Source: Bubalus kerabau (taxonomy: Eukaryota > Chordata > Mammalia > Artiodactyla > Bovidae). From it: DNA of 64,000 nucleotides. Under the pieces are notes generated by a model. It was not told the origin of the DNA. It saw only the letters and a program-made list of their open reading frames with translations, and did not search any database. This document shows positions 1 to 12,343 of this stretch, one piece after another. Made by a program: the position numbers and the translations under genes. The stretch is from positions 53,580,301 through 53,644,300 of the forward strand of contig NC_073629.1 of the NCBI RefSeq assembly GCF_029407905.1, given 5' to 3'. Position 1 is the stretch's first letter. The number at the start of each line of letters is the position of its first letter.

Positions 1-830
1 AATACTAGAAAGAGTAGGGGAAAAGAGAGGTTTCCAGAGATTGATAGAAAGTGGGTGTATTACCCAAAGGGCTTCACTTTTATTAGTATAAAGATACTAA
101 CCTCCAACAAGTCAAAAGAACCAGAAATTGGAAAAGGATCATCAAATCTCAGACTTCTGGATAAAACTAGATCTAAAGATAATATTATTCTTCATATTAA
201 TTTCCCTTATTTCTTTTTTCCCCCTTATTTCTTTTATGATTGTGTTGGGGGGAAGAAATGAGATCATTTGTTATTTTATTGCATGATTTGAAAATGTTCA
301 TAGGCATCAAAGGAGGTGAGTGACCAAAGCTTCAAGTTGGTGTTAATAAAGCAAAAGCTGGCACAAGTCAAGATGAAGAGCTGGGTCAAAATCTACCATC
401 TAGTTAGGAGGAAGTAGAACAAATGAAACTGGAAGGTGCCTGCTGGTGATCTAAACAATGCTGATGATGGTGAGGGTGATGGTGGGGTTCTGGGGCAGGG
501 GCGATCTGGCCAACAGTTGCCACCCCGATCATCTGACAAAGCTGTTGATTGTGTCATACCCTAAAGTAGTTGCTTTTAAGAGCTTGTGTTTTGGATCGAC
601 TCTAAGAAGTTGCCTTTTGGAAATTGATTACTGTTGTTTTCATACTTACTGAACATCTAACATATATGAGGTCTTGTGAGGAATCCTAAGATGAACACAG
701 GGATACTTAGAGGTAGATTTAAAAAATTACAGGCATTCATGTTTTCTTTTGTCCCTATTCATCCCCCCTCATATTAGCAATGCTGATTTAGCTAAGGGAT
801 ACTCAGAACAGTGCCATGAGCCATCCATTT
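1..830. other. Unassigned AT-rich sequence
   Basis: No gene, repeat family or RNA recognised. The short open frames lack codon structure and any motif I know. Confidence 0.5.
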
Positions 831-875
831 CAGTTCAGTTCAGTCGCTCAGTTGTGTCCAACTCTTTATGACCCC
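831..875 (-). mobile_element. BovB/Bov-tA 3' tail fragment
   Basis: About 45 bp match the shared 3' end of BovB and Bov-tA (CAGTCGCTCAG followed by a TGTCCAACTC-like stretch), read on the minus strand, with the CAGTT-repeat tail at the left. Too short to tell LINE from SINE. Confidence 0.8.
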
Positions 876-1608
876 AGGTATGACCTGAATCAAATCCCTT
901 ACGATTATACAGCCATCCAGTTAATTTTCATTAAAACTCCCTCTTCTCTGCCACCTTTCAGGCAGGTACTGAGGTAGGTAGTGCCTAGGTTGGTGCTAAT
1001 TTGTACAGTTAGAATATCATCTCTTCTGTTCATCCTTCCACACATCAACTCTTTATCAAGTAAACGTACACAATGTGTTAGGCTCTAAAAATGTATAAAA
1101 ATTTGAAAAAACTGATAAGGGAACTAAGAATTGCTAATTCTGACTTCTGAAATCTGCAGTTTACTTCTGGGGAAAAAAGAAAGCATAGGAAGAAACATTT
1201 CTTATTCATATGATCTTAGGAATATCCTAACAGGTGGTGCAGTTTTTTTTCTACAATGCTGCTCTTGTTGAAAGTAATCCCTGTGACATATAGCAGAAGT
1301 GAGGTTTGCCATGGAGGCTGCCATGCTGGACTTTCTTTGTAGGATTCTTAGAAGAATTTTGAGTGGTTTTCATTCGTTTGCCAATTTCACAGACGTTCTT
1401 AACATAAATTGAGAAAGCAGAGGGAAACTCTAAGAGCATTTTCTTGAGATAATTTTCTAAGAGGAGTTTTCTCAGAACCAGTTTGGCTCATGTGTCTCTC
1501 TAATGGGACAAAAGGCCTCCAACCCAACTATTCACCTCCTCCATCCTGCTCTTTCCTTTGTCCTGCAAAACAGCCCATGAGTAGATCAACTGGCTTAATT
1601 AGGAAGCT
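876..1608. other. Unassigned sequence
   Basis: No feature I can support. A stretch near 960-1130 weakly recalls an old L2-type repeat, but the match is too poor to annotate. Confidence 0.4.
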
Positions 1609-1797
1609 ATGCTGGGAAGAGTGTGGGCAGGAGGAGAAGGAGGTGACACAGGATGAGATGGTTGGATGGCATCACTGACTCAATGGACATCAGTTTGAGC
1701 AAGCTCTGGGAGATAGTGGAGAACAGAGGAACCTGGTGTGCTGCAGTCTTTGGGGGTCGCAAAGAGTCAGACATGACTTAGCAACTGCACAACATGC
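1609..1797 (+). mobile_element. BovB LINE 3' end, truncated
   Basis: This is the last ~190 bp of BovB, including the ACAGGATGAGATGG block, the SINE-like AAAGAGTCAGACATGAC block and a degenerate ACAAC-type tail. It is 5' truncated with no open frame and is old, judging by its mismatches to better copies in this window. Confidence 0.85.
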
Positions 1798-1829
1798 AAT
1801 AGTAATAAGATGTAATAATAATAACTTGT

Positions 1830-2029
1830 TTAGTCACTAAGTTGTGTCCGACTCTTTTGTGACCCCCATGGACTGCCTGCCAGGCTCCTCTGTCCATGGG
1901 ATTTCCCAGGCAGTAATACTGGAGTGGATTGCCATTTCCTTCTCCAGGGGATCTTCCCGAGCTAGGGATTGAGCCTGCATCTCTTGCACTGCAGGCAGAT
2001 TCTTTACCACTGAGCCACCAGGGAAGACC
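1830..2029 (-). mobile_element. Bov-tA SINE
   Basis: Nearly complete monomer on the minus strand. It shows the tRNA-derived head (GAGCCACCAGGGAAG on the plus strand at the right), the AATACTGGAGTGG core and the BovB-like 3' end at the left. It abuts a BOV-A2 in the same orientation. Confidence 0.9.
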
Positions 2030-2326
2030 CTAGTAGTAGCTGCTGCTGCTGCTAAGTCACTTCAGTCATGTCCGACTCTGTGTGACCCCATAGACGGCAG
2101 CCCACGAGGCTCCCCCGTCCCTGAGATTCTCCAGGCAAGAACACTGGAGTGGGTTGCCATTGCCTTCACCAATGCAGGAAAGTGAAAAGTGAAAGCGAAG
2201 TCGCTGAGTCTTGTCCGACTCTTAGCGACCCCATGGGCTGCGGCCCACCAGGCTCCTCCATCCATGGGATTTTCCAGGCAAGAGTACTGGAGTGGGGTGC
2301 CATTGCCTTCTCTGCTAGTAGTAGCT
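2030..2326 (-). mobile_element. BOV-A2 dimeric SINE with target duplication
   Basis: Two related monomers joined by the GAAAGTGAAAAGTGAAAG linker, with the (CTG)n tail at the left as expected for minus orientation. CTAGTAGTAGCT occurs at 2030-2041 and 2315-2326, a 12-bp target-site duplication bracketing the element. Part of the left copy could be confused with the CTG-repeat tail. Confidence 0.9.
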
Positions 2327-3602
2327 ACAACTTATTAAATACCCAATTTGTAACAGTAGATCACCCTTGTGTACCATTTCCTTTAGTTCTTGTGGCAACT
2401 CTGCACGGCAGGTACAATCCCTATTAGGTGGTTGAGAAAAGTTAAGTGATATTAGCCATTCAACCAGTAAGAGGTGGAGCTGAGGTTCATAAAAAATGTC
2501 TGCCTATTGTAAAGCCAGTGCTTTCAACTCTTCACCATCCTGCTTCCCTGTCTTACCTTCTGTTAAAAATTTTGTGTCTCCTACTTCATGCCAGAAACAA
2601 AGGACCAGTCATTGCCATGTTATAAAGTTAAATACTTGGAGGGGCCATTCAGCCCCACTTGGGGCTGAACACTAAGAACCAACGCTTTGGGTACAGTCTT
2701 AAAAATTAGGCAGGTGGGTTGGCTGGATGGGATTTAAGGCCCTGGAACTCTTTGCTGAGCAAGGTGCTCCTTCCTGTCAGAACACGTTTCCGTAGAGCCC
2801 TGCAGCCTGCAAGCTGGTAGCACCTCCTCCTGCTTCTGCCTCCTAGTGGGCTGTCTGAGGGAGGCTATACATATGTATTAAGTTATTAAGCGGTGGTATG
2901 GGTTCTCACAAGTTCAAACACAAAGCATGCTGTGTCTCTGCTGGAGCATCTCCAGGAGGGCCTGGATTAATAGAAATGCAAATGGAGCATCTGCACAAGG
3001 CCGTATGATTAGAGCCTCCCCCTCACACCTCAAAGTCAAGAGCAGAAAAACACTGCATGTGAAATACAACAAAAAATGGTGAGATAATATGCAAAGTCTG
3101 TTACCCATTTCAACAGCAGTCAGCAAAACATTCCTACTCACACCGCTCAGAACAATTCTGCCCTAACTTTATTATGTAAGCTAACGTTTTTCATTGGGAT
3201 AAACTTGCCGTTGGTCTGTTGAGTCTCTACTGACTCCTTTGATGCTTAAGACTCTGCACACCCTTATCAGGCCCACTCTAGAAAGATGTTGTTAAAAAGA
3301 GAAGTGGGGCTTTCGATTTTGTTTTTCCCACCTCTGCTGTCTTCATTTCTCTGGGGTAGAAACATGATGGTCAAAGAAGCAACTAGCCTAGAGTTTACTT
3401 TTTTGGCTTTAGGAAAGAGCTAGGGATCTCAGCCGGCCAGGGTCGCCTTCCAGCCTGGTCTGCTGCGAGTCACAACCTTCCTCAGGTTGGCGTGAACTAT
3501 GGGGTCAAGTTGCAGGTTTTGTCTCCATTTGACTAAGATGGAGTCAATCACTTTTGCAGAGGTGCTTTTAATTCTGTGCCTTGGCAGATAGTACTCTGTG
3601 AC
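2327..3602. other. Unassigned sequence
   Basis: No recognisable gene or repeat. Composition is mixed and there is no long frame. Confidence 0.4.
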
Positions 3603-3685
3603 TTCTCAGGGCAGGGACCAAATCCCGGCCCCAGTAGTGTTCGAATAGGTGTGTGGGATGATAGAATGCATAAATGAATAAAAGG
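3603..3685 (+). mobile_element. Possible L2 LINE 3' end
   Basis: GGGCAGGGACC, followed about 50 bp later by an AATGCATAAATGAATAAA-like end, follows the order of the L2 3' terminus (gain of GGCAGGGAC, then a repeated AATGAATG tail). Divergence is high. Confidence 0.35.
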
Positions 3686-4250
3686 AAAAAGAGGCTGCTT
3701 GCACCTCAGTGCATGCTGTGGGCAGGAGGGGATCTGTGTGAGGGAGTGTGAATGATTTAGTGCAGCCATCCCCATTGGAGAGAGACAGCTCGAGCTTGCT
3801 GTCGAACTATCCCTCGTCTCTTTTTTGCTAGTGTTTTCCCTCCCTAAACCCATCCTTCTTCTTTGATTTAGTTAGTTAATTTGGCCAATGTTTGCCTGCA
3901 TGACTTTATAAAAAATACTCTTTCTCTAGTCATGACTCTGCAGGGTTGTGTAAATGAGTGAAGGATTGCTGCTTTTTCCTGCCCCAGAGTAACAGGGGCC
4001 ACCTGTGTGGCTGGGAGGGAGTCATGTCTGGGGTGTTTGGGTGTTCTCTCTATTGAGGCAGCCTCATGCTTTGAGTGACTGCTGAGCTGCTGGAGATATC
4101 ATTGAGAGACCCATCAGAACTGGTGCTTATGCTTAGTTGTATTTCTGAAGAACATCATTCATTAGAGGACATTACTCATGAAGTGTGGCAGTAGATTTTC
4201 CTACCTTCATACAAGGCATTCATACAAGGTAGCCCATCTACTGACTTCTT
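3686..4250. other. Unassigned sequence
   Basis: Nothing nameable. TTCATACAAGG is repeated twice in tandem near 4206-4230. Confidence 0.4.
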
Positions 4251-4480
4251 TTATTTCATTTCATTTATTTTATAATCATTTAATACAAATATACACAAAA
4301 TATTTAATATATAATAATTATAATTTAATATAAAATATTAAATATTTTATATCAGAGCATAGTTAACAATGTTATGTTAGTTTCAGGTTTACAGCAAAGT
4401 GATTCAGTTATTCATTTACATGTAGCTATTCTATTTCAAATTTTTTCCCCGTTTAGGTTATTGCAGAATATTGAGCAGCT
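4251..4480 (-). mobile_element. L1 3' end with AT-rich tract
   Basis: 4355-4480 matches the reversed artiodactyl L1 3' UTR (TTAGTTTCAGGTTTACAGCA and the GTTATTGCAGAATATTGAG block). The left 100 bp are almost pure A/T and contain a 14-bp-arm palindrome (4297-4310 with 4335-4348). Confidence 0.75.
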
Positions 4481-4669
4481 TACCGTTGTGATGGCCAGCA
4501 CCAACCCTACTTCTCACCCAGGCTAAGGTATCTTCTTCTGGCCTCTGGCTCTTCCCACCATTCAGTTAGACACACACACTTCCAGATTCGTCATGCTATA
4601 TGTACCTCTGGGAACTCCTGAGCTAAACGTCTTCAACAACTTCCCGTTGCCTAATAAATAAATTGTAAA

Positions 4670-4990
4670 CTTCTTATTCTGGCGTTCAAGGCCCTCCAGG
4701 ATCTGGCCCCAGTCTGCATTCTTCACCATTTAAAATTGCCTGTGCTCTGTTCACATCATGCAATTCATCCGTCTCACAGTTCCCTCTCACGGGAAACCCC
4801 TTACCACCATTCACTTCACTTAAAATGAAGCCCCTTCCCAGTCCCATCGTTCAGGAAGTATCTTAGCTGTCACCTTCTGTTTGAAGCTTACCCAGGTGCA
4901 ACCCTTTGTGGGATTACCCAGGGCAATCTCTTTGTGGGATTGCCCAGCACACTTTGTCCCTCCTTTTGCCCAGTGTCCTGATTTCCCTGG
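4670..4990 (+). mobile_element. L2-like LINE fragment
   Basis: GTTCAAGGCCCTCCAGGATC and the following TGGCCCCAGTCTGCATT resemble the 3' portion of mammalian L2. The remainder is too decayed to place boundaries. Confidence 0.5.
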
Positions 4991-6515
4991 TCTTCCAGGT
5001 GATGCTTGTCCCTTGGGTATGCAGGGATAGATACTTGTTGAACAAGTGGGAGAATGCTGAGTGACTGTGTACCTCTGTCTTATCTCCCCTTAGAGTTTGT
5101 GAGATTCCTGAGGGGGCAACAGTGTGATATAGCAGAAGGCACTGGGGCTTAGGGGTCAGAGAGACCTAGTGGGGAGCTTCCCACCTGTTTATCACCTGGG
5201 GGCCCCAGGTGAGCTACCCAGCTTTTCTGCACCCCCACTTCTATCAATACCTGTTGAACGCGTGAACTTTTGTGGATTCTTCATTCATTTGCATCTACTG
5301 TACTCCCTGGAAATGTTGAGAAGCAAAGCACTGCTTGTCTTACAGATACAGAACATTTTCTTCACATATAAATCATGGCATGAACTGACATCATAATATA
5401 CACCACACACCTAGTAAGATGTCACTTGAAAAATAATGAGGCAGGTAAGTATTACATGATCACATTAGCATCTAGCCCTTTGACAGCTAACTCTGAACAA
5501 TGGAAACCATCTGCTTGCTTTTAAAGACGGTACGTTTTGGTAGTTTAACTAATTTGGTTACCTGGTAATGGAAATGACACAATGCTGCTAATCCAAACAT
5601 CTATGATGAGGAATCTCTTGGAAAAAGAGAGAAGGAGGGAAAAGTTTCCACAGTGATTGCTTGCATCTGCAATCCTAAATCTAATTTAGTATTAGTGCTC
5701 CTGACAGGAAAAGAAATTTCAGGGCAGTTACTCACACTTTTGAAGGTTTTATTTGGTTTAACCTCAGAAATAACTGTCCTGATGGTGCTGAGTGCTCTCA
5801 GATGTGGGTTTTCTCTCTGAAATAATGGACTCTTGAGTTTCTTCTCTTCCTAAAATTAGGTCTGAGGTGCTGTCGAGGCTTCTTGACGAGTGGCTTTAAC
5901 TACTGTGTGATGTTATAACATAAAAAAAAAAAAAGAATAATCCTCCACCCACTTAGTGGGGTATTTTTTTGAGAACATGCAGGAAGCCGGGAGGCCTCAC
6001 TGACCTCACCATGGATTTCACCACGATGAATAGCAGGCCTCGCTGAACCACAACGAAGCTCCCCTCCGAGCCCCCCACTGCCGCCATGCACCACCCCTGT
6101 GGCCAGGGCTGTTCTTGGTGCCGGGGCCACTGAGTTATGAAGAGAGTTCCGTCCGTGTCTCAGACACTGTCTGGGAGTCGTTTCCGTGTTATTTACAGCA
6201 TTGTCTCCCTTTCACGACATTTGTCCTTGTCTTTCAAAACTTCCCTCTGGCCTCTTGTCAAACTACAGTAGCAAACATAAAACTCATTTTTCTTTGTTCT
6301 GTTGGGCATGAGATAAACAACCAACCAAGAAATAGTCAATCTTATCACAGACACTACAGGTATAATACTATATTATGTCATGGCATCGGCAAACGAAGGA
6401 GTTTCAATTTTTATATGGGATGTAATTCAGCTCAAGACTAGATTTTTATTTGGATATTTTTGTTTTTTCCCTATGTCTTATATAATTTTAAAGAACTCTC
6501 TAAAAAAAAATCACT
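4991..6515. other. Unassigned sequence with CpG-dense patch
   Basis: Mostly featureless. 5980-6240 stands out: roughly a dozen CpGs in 260 bp within a CpG-poor window, with an A12 run just left at about 5923. The minus strand has an open stretch here, but I recognise no protein in it. A retrocopied GC-rich mRNA fragment or a small promoter are both possible. Confidence 0.35.
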
Positions 6516-6690
6516 AACATTTGTGTAGTTGCTTACTGTTTATAAAGCACTTCTCAAAAAATTTTTCTTTTTTAATAGCACATCCCTGTATACATGATGC
6601 TGTTTTTCTTCTGTTTTTCTGATGATGAAACTGAGTCAGGGAGGTGTCATAAGTTAAGTAATGCAAGTCATGGGTCACCTTTTAGTGATT
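6516..6690 (-). mobile_element. MIR SINE
   Basis: The order of a reversed MIR is preserved: a TTTATAAAGCACTT-like block, then GATGATGAAACTGAGTCAGG, then a TAAGTTAAGTAA-like stretch. Confidence 0.6.
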
Positions 6691-7156
6691 ATAGCCGTGC
6701 TAACCTCGGGCCTCAGTAGCACAGGACTCGGAACTCTACTCTCAGACAAACAACCCTGGGGCCCAAGGCAAGGCCTGCTTTCCGGAGCCTGGAGTACAAC
6801 TGGCCTGAAGGCTCCAGAGTGTGAAGTTGAGGGAGATTTGAGGCAGAGAAGAAGCTCAAATAAAAGTCAGACAGGAAGTCTAGAAGTGTCATTATGAGGA
6901 GGCAGCAGAAGGGGCAGATCTAAGGAGGAGGTAACTGGACAGAACTTTTCCCATTCACCAGGCTGTGAGGGTCCAGATTCGAGATAGGGAGATGGGGCCT
7001 GGTAGGAATCCTTGAGTAAATACAGAATAACTGCAGCACTTTTGTATAAGACATTTGCAGTCTTGGCCATAATCTTGGAGGAGCGAGCTCAGATGTCAGA
7101 TCATGAATTTGGGACTGTTTAGTTAATTCTTAAGAATGAAAACCTCCAGAAGAGAT
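6691..7156. other. Unassigned sequence
   Basis: No gene or repeat identified. Confidence 0.4.
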
Positions 7157-7595
7157 AGCTATGATTTTTCCAGTAGTCCTGTATGAACATGAGAGTTGGA
7201 CTGTAAAGAAGCCTGAGCACCAAAGAATTGTTGCTTTCACACTGTGGTGCTGGAGAAGACGCTGGAAGTTCTCTTGGACAGCATGGAGATTAAACCACTC
7301 AGTCCAGAAGAAATCAACTCTGAATATTCATTGGAAGGACTAATGCTGAAGCTGAAGCTCCGGTACTTTGGTCACCTGATGTGAAAAGCTTACTCGTTAG
7401 AAAAGACCCTGATGCTGGGAAAGATTCAAGGTGGGAGAAAAAGGAGTCGACAGAGGATGAGATGATTGGATGACATCACTGACTCAATGAACATGAGTGC
7501 AATCTCTGGAGATAGTAAAGGACAGAAAAGCCCGGCGTGCTGCAGTCCATGGGGTTACAAAGAGTCGGACATGACTTAGTGCCTGAACAACAACA
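7157..7595 (+). mobile_element. BovB LINE 3' end
   Basis: About 440 bp of BovB, from the reverse-transcriptase C-terminal region (GAGAGTTGGACTGTAAAGAA) through CTGATGCTGGGAAAGATTCA to the ACAACAACA tail. Frames are interrupted. The neighbouring BovB copies in the next 11 kb are in both orientations. Confidence 0.9.
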
Positions 7596-7684
7596 GGAGA
7601 TATAGCAAATAAAGTGAAGAAACATTTGAAGACATGTGATGCATGGAAAAGAGAAACAGCACTGCATCCAGTGATTCCCAGGCC

Positions 7685-7778
7685 ATCTCTTTCTTCTTTC
7701 TTCTCTTCTTCCTTGACTTTCTCATCTTTCTCTATCCACCTTTCCTCTTTCTCCACTTTCCTTCATTTTTTTTTTCTT
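7685..7778. repeat. Polypyrimidine tract
   Basis: About 94 bp almost wholly C/T, broken by only a few purines, ending in a T10 run. Such tracts can adopt triplex (H-DNA) structure; no function is shown here. Confidence 0.8.
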
Positions 7779-9931
7779 AATATACAATTAATTGACACTT
7801 TACTAGAGACTATGTGAGGCTTTGGGGATGCAAATTGACTGATAAAAACATTTATATGATTTTTGGTTAATGTAGGAAAAGCTGTGTATCTATTGTTGAA
7901 TTATTTTTGTTTACATTTTTAAACTTTTCACCTCAAGTAGGTGAATCAAGGGTTGAAAGTTTTAAAAAATCATTTTGGATGCTCATACTGAGTGTCTATG
8001 TGTGTTTATGTGTTGTGCACACTCACCAAGAAATATATTGCTTACTGATTGGGGTGTTTAAGTGTGATAAGGAATACCCATAGTTTGAAGTCATAAATTA
8101 ACTTTTCATATCTATGGTACCTTTCATATATCTCATCTCATTTGTATAAACACAGCAAGCAGGCAATAAATATTTGGTGATTTATTATCTTTTTTCCCCT
8201 TAACTTCAAACTTTCCAAAAATCTCTGGTCCTAGAAGATAATGGTTTATATTTCAGTATTTTAATATACTTTTCCTATATGATTTAAAATACTCGTATCA
8301 GTCTTCACCTTGTTCTCACTTGTTGATTGGATACTTAAACAAAGCAGGTCTGAAGATGGAATGGGGGTTGGTTTAGGTAGCTATCCAGGTAATTTATAGA
8401 ACCCTAAAACTTTAGCTATGGAAGCAAAAGTGTTTGGGGCTTGAAATACTTTCTATGTGGACAACAGTTAGCCTGGGTAGCAGTGTATGTTTTCAAATTA
8501 GTATTCTTCATTAATAAACATTTTCCTTTATGGAACACATGACTGTACAAAAATTGCAATGTTTAGGAATAAGGTAGAGGAGTTAATCAAAATATACAAA
8601 CTTACCCTAGAGTCCAACCATTCACATCCTTTTCTTTTCAGAGAACCTGTATGTTAATGGTGATGAAGGAACTTTGAACAGAGTATAGCACTAAATCAAT
8701 AAGAGGTATTATCATCATTATTATCATTTAGCATTCATAATTTATCGGCGTGCACTTTCCCTAGCCCAGGGTACCAATATTCAAAGCACTGGATATATTT
8801 AAGCCTTACCTTCATGGGCTTGTCACTGAGATTCAAGTACAGTTTATGGAAAATAACTACCTAATATTCTAATTATGTATGTCTATTTTACTTGAACTCA
8901 GACATTTTAAAATCCCTTGTGTGTAGTTTTTCCAAATGATTGCCCATATCAAAATTACACAGGCAAAAAGGAGGAATAATTAGCAAAATGAGAAGCTGGA
9001 TTTGGGGCTCATCTCATTTTCCATGCTAATTGCTTACCTTCGGAGCCCATTCTGGGAAGCAGTAGGAAGTGGATCCTCAGTACATGTGCACCTGGTTTTG
9101 AGCCTCGCCTGTGCACTTCAAGGCAGTGAACAGTGTCTGTGGCCCCAGAAAATCATCCTTCAAGTGATATGGGGGGACAGCAATGCCTCCTACCTAGACA
9201 GACTCTCAGCTGAGATTTTTCCAGGGTCTGATTCTGATTTATTGTGTATCCTGGACATTTTATGAAAGAGAAAGAAGCAACTAAGGAACATTCTCCCACT
9301 TTGCAGATAGTCTCACTGAAGTTTTCCATCTCAAGTTGTAGATGTGGTCAAAAGTAATACCTAGTTTTGAATTTATTGTTCAGATAATTCACCAACCTAA
9401 GAAAAAGACCAGATAGGACTACAAAGTCCAGAGATGAAGAATGTATTTACAATGGTAACAAAATGCCCATAGGACCCCTTCATTTTCCCCAGCCCCTCAC
9501 CTCCCAAGCAAATAATACCAGCCAGTAATGGTTTAGTAAATCTGGAGACAGATTTATTTCAGCCAGCATTGGGAGAAGATGATAGAAGAGAGTAGAGATC
9601 AAATCTGAAAAAATGAACTAAACCAATTGGATTCTTTTGAGAAACTGAACAAGTTGCCAGTGAGGAGATGGGACAGAACAAGATGCATCAGGAGATGTCT
9701 TGAGGTGGAGAAAGGCCACGATGGGCCGTGTGCAGGCTGAGGAAAGCCAAGGAAGCTGACTAATAGAGAGGAGAGCGAGCCACCAACTTGTATCAACCAG
9801 AGGTGGCTCACGAAGACCCACAAGAGAAGAGTTGTTCACCAGAGCCCTCAGGAACCAGAATTAGCTCCAGGGAAGCCTGTTGCAGTTCTTGGGTTCCATT
9901 AAGGTCACTATCTTTGTTATTACTCCAGTGT
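7779..9931. other. Unassigned sequence
   Basis: AT-rich, no named repeat. ATT/ATC-rich low-complexity sequence lies near 8708-8735. No convincing exon. Confidence 0.4.
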
Positions 9932-10041
9932 AGCCTTACGAATCCCAGGGACGGGGGAGCCTGGTGGGCTGCCATCTATGGGGTCGCACAGAGTTGGACA
10001 CAACTGAAGCGACTTAGCAGAAGCAGCAGCAGCAGCCTTAC
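9932..10041 (+). mobile_element. BOV-A2 3' half with target duplication
   Basis: Contains AATCCCAGGGACGGGGGAGC through GACTTAGCAGAAG and an (AGC)n tail. AGCCTTAC at 9932-9939 recurs at 10034-10041, an 8-bp target-site duplication. The insertion is 5' truncated to one monomer. Confidence 0.9.
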
Positions 10042-10363
10042 ATTAACTTACTTGTCACCTGTCCAGTGTGTCATTTGAGTTAGGTTCTGTTTCTGGCAAT
10101 CAGATATAAACTTCTTTTACAAAAATAAACAACACTCCCACTTCCCACCAGGAACAACCAACAGCATTCCTCAACATCTGTTACACAGCAGGTTTGCACT
10201 TATGTCTGTAATGAGAGATAATGTAGATGGTTAGCAGAAGCCACCTTTTTCTTGCTCTTCTGATATATTGTTCTTTAAGGACTTTTGGCAACCCTGGTGG
10301 AGATCAGGACACCTAAACTCGTTGTCGTCAACCAGCCTTTATTCAACTGAAAAAAGTTGAATG
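10042..10363. other. Unassigned sequence
   Basis: No feature recognised. Confidence 0.4.
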
Positions 10364-10545
10364 TTCAGTTGCTAAGTTGTGTCCAACTCTTTGCAACCCC
10401 ATGAACTGTGGCACACCAGGCTTCTCTGTCCTTCACTATCTCCCAGAGTTTGCTCAAACTCATGTCCATTGAGTCGGTGATGTCATCCAATCATCTCATC
10501 CTCTGTGGTTCTCCTTCTGCCCTCAATCTTTCCCAGCATCAGGGT
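10364..10545 (-). mobile_element. BovB LINE 3' end, short
   Basis: About 180 bp of the BovB 3' terminus on the minus strand, ending at CAGCATCAGGGT. It is 80 bp from, and independent of, the longer BovB that follows. Confidence 0.88.
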
Positions 10546-10619
10546 AGCGATATGCAAAGCCTTTAAAAGCAGGGCCTGAACTGATAGTATTGTCTGTGGT
10601 TCCAGTGGTTTCTGATAAT

Positions 10620-11492
10620 CTGTCAAGTTCAGTTCCGTTCAGTCGCTCAGTCGTGTCCGACTCTTTGCGACCCCATGAATCACAGCACGCCAGGCCTCCC
10701 TGTCCATCACCAACTCCCTGAGTTCACTCAAACTCATGTCCATCGAGTTGGTGATGCCATCCAGCCATCTTATCCTCTGTTGTCCCCTTCTCCTCCTGCC
10801 CCCAATCCCTCCCAGCATCAGAGTCTTTTCCAATGACTCAACTCTTCGCATGAGGTGGCCAAAGTACTGGAGTTTCAGCTTTAGCATCATTCCTTCCAAA
10901 GAACACCCAGGGCTGCTCTCCTTTAGAATGGACTGGTTGGACCTCCTTGCAATCCAAGGGACTCTCAAGAGTCTTCTCCAACACCACAGTTCAAAACCAT
11001 CAATTCTTCGGCACTCAGCTTTCTTCACAGTCCAACTCTCACATCCATACGTGACTACTGGAAAAACCATAGCTTTGATTGGACGGAACTTTGTTGGCAA
11101 AGTAATATCTCTGCTTTTGAATATGCTATCTAGGTTGGTCATAACTTTCCTTCCAAGGAGTAAGCGTCTTTTAATTTCATGGCTGCAGTCACCATCTGCA
11201 GTGATTTTGGAGCCCAGAAAAATAAAGTCTGACACTGTTTCCACTATTTCCCCATCTATTTCCCATGGCATTATATATGGGACCAGATGCCATGATCTTC
11301 GTTTTCTGAATGTTGAGCTTTAAGCCAACTTTTTCACTCTACTCTTTCACTTTCATCAACAGGCTCTTTAGTTCTTCTTCACTTTCTGCCACAATGGTGG
11401 TGTCATCCACATATCTGAGGTTATTGATATTTCCCCCAGCAATCTTGATTCCGGCTTGTGCTTCTTCCAGCCCAGCAATCCTGTCAAAGTTC
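10620..11492 (-). mobile_element. BovB LINE, 5' truncated
   Basis: About 850 bp of BovB. The 3' tail (repeated CAGTTC) is at 10627 and the 5' break at about 11480. CTGTCAAGTTC at 10620 and CTGTCAAAGTTC at 11481 look like a target-site duplication differing by one base, which would fix both ends. It encodes the C-terminal part of the reverse transcriptase. Confidence 0.92.
10639..11271 (-). pseudogene. BovB reverse-transcriptase C-terminal remnant
   Basis: A 210-residue open stretch corresponding to the region after the RT palm and the C-terminal tail of the BovB ORF. In the intact element this protein reverse-transcribes BovB RNA, with an APE-type endonuclease domain upstream that is absent here. 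Just upstream in another frame (near 11400) the catalytic box reads as a YVDD-like form rather than the YADD seen in the other copies. With no endonuclease and no full palm, it cannot act alone. It is the longest open frame in the window and should not be mistaken for a host gene. Confidence 0.85.
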
Positions 11493-12343
11493 CTTGCAAA
11501 AGTAGAACTTTATTGATTAAGTCACTGCTTGCAGGAGGACAGGAGAGAGGGTGTTAGGAGAGATAGATAGATAGAGAAAGTAAAGAACTGAGTTATGGTA
11601 TTAGTCCCAAGTCATCAGGTAGAGTTCCTTGCTAATCGAATTTCCTGGTTAACATGCAGATTGTCACACACAGCACTGCCCTCCTACAGTCTATCTGAGA
11701 GCTGATGAGCTGAGTTGGGGCTTCCTATCGCCCTACATAATGCCAGTAGGTCAGCAGTGCTCTGTTGCTTGCTGAGAACCCCTTAGGCCCTGCTGTGTTG
11801 CAGCTCTCCTAAGTGGTAGGAGAGAGGGGTCTGTACTTGTTTAGATTTCTTGAGAAGAGTTCTGAGCTTGTTATTATGAAGGAGGTATAAGATGGAGGAG
11901 GATATGGGACATTACAGATACCCCAGATATGAAACAGAAAGCATCTTTCTCCACCAGGAATTTGCACACAGTGGTACTTTCCTGCTGTGTTCCTAAAATC
12001 AGCGTCTGGTCTTTGCACTCTCACTGCCAAGTGATGGATCTTGGGCATTTCAGGTAACAAGCTACTTGCTGTCTGAGTGGAAGTATTTAAATCCCTGCTG
12101 TTTTTCATCATTCAAGTTGTTTCTCCCTGTGTTTCTCCTGCTAGGGAGCAAGGCTGCCATATGTACATGGCCACATGGCTCGCAAAACATGAGGCTCATG
12201 GTTGATTTTGGATTTGTTTGATGGCATCATATTCCTGGTGGCTGGGCTAATGCAGGATTTGCTCTGGCAATTCTGGGAGGAAGTTATCATCATTATGCTC
12301 TAATTTATAGACCATCCACTGGATTCTAGTCTAAGTTGAAAGG
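11493..12343. other. Unassigned sequence
   Basis: A GATAGATAGATAG stretch near 11560. Otherwise no gene or repeat that I can name. Confidence 0.4.

Noticed and set aside
10639..11271. Longest open frame in the window (210 aa) as a host gene
   Set aside because: It is the C-terminal part of the BovB reverse-transcriptase frame, inside a truncated LINE with its own target duplication.
10736..11323. 195-aa plus-strand frame
   Set aside because: Antisense shadow of the BovB remnant; equivalent antisense frames occur in the other BovB copies.
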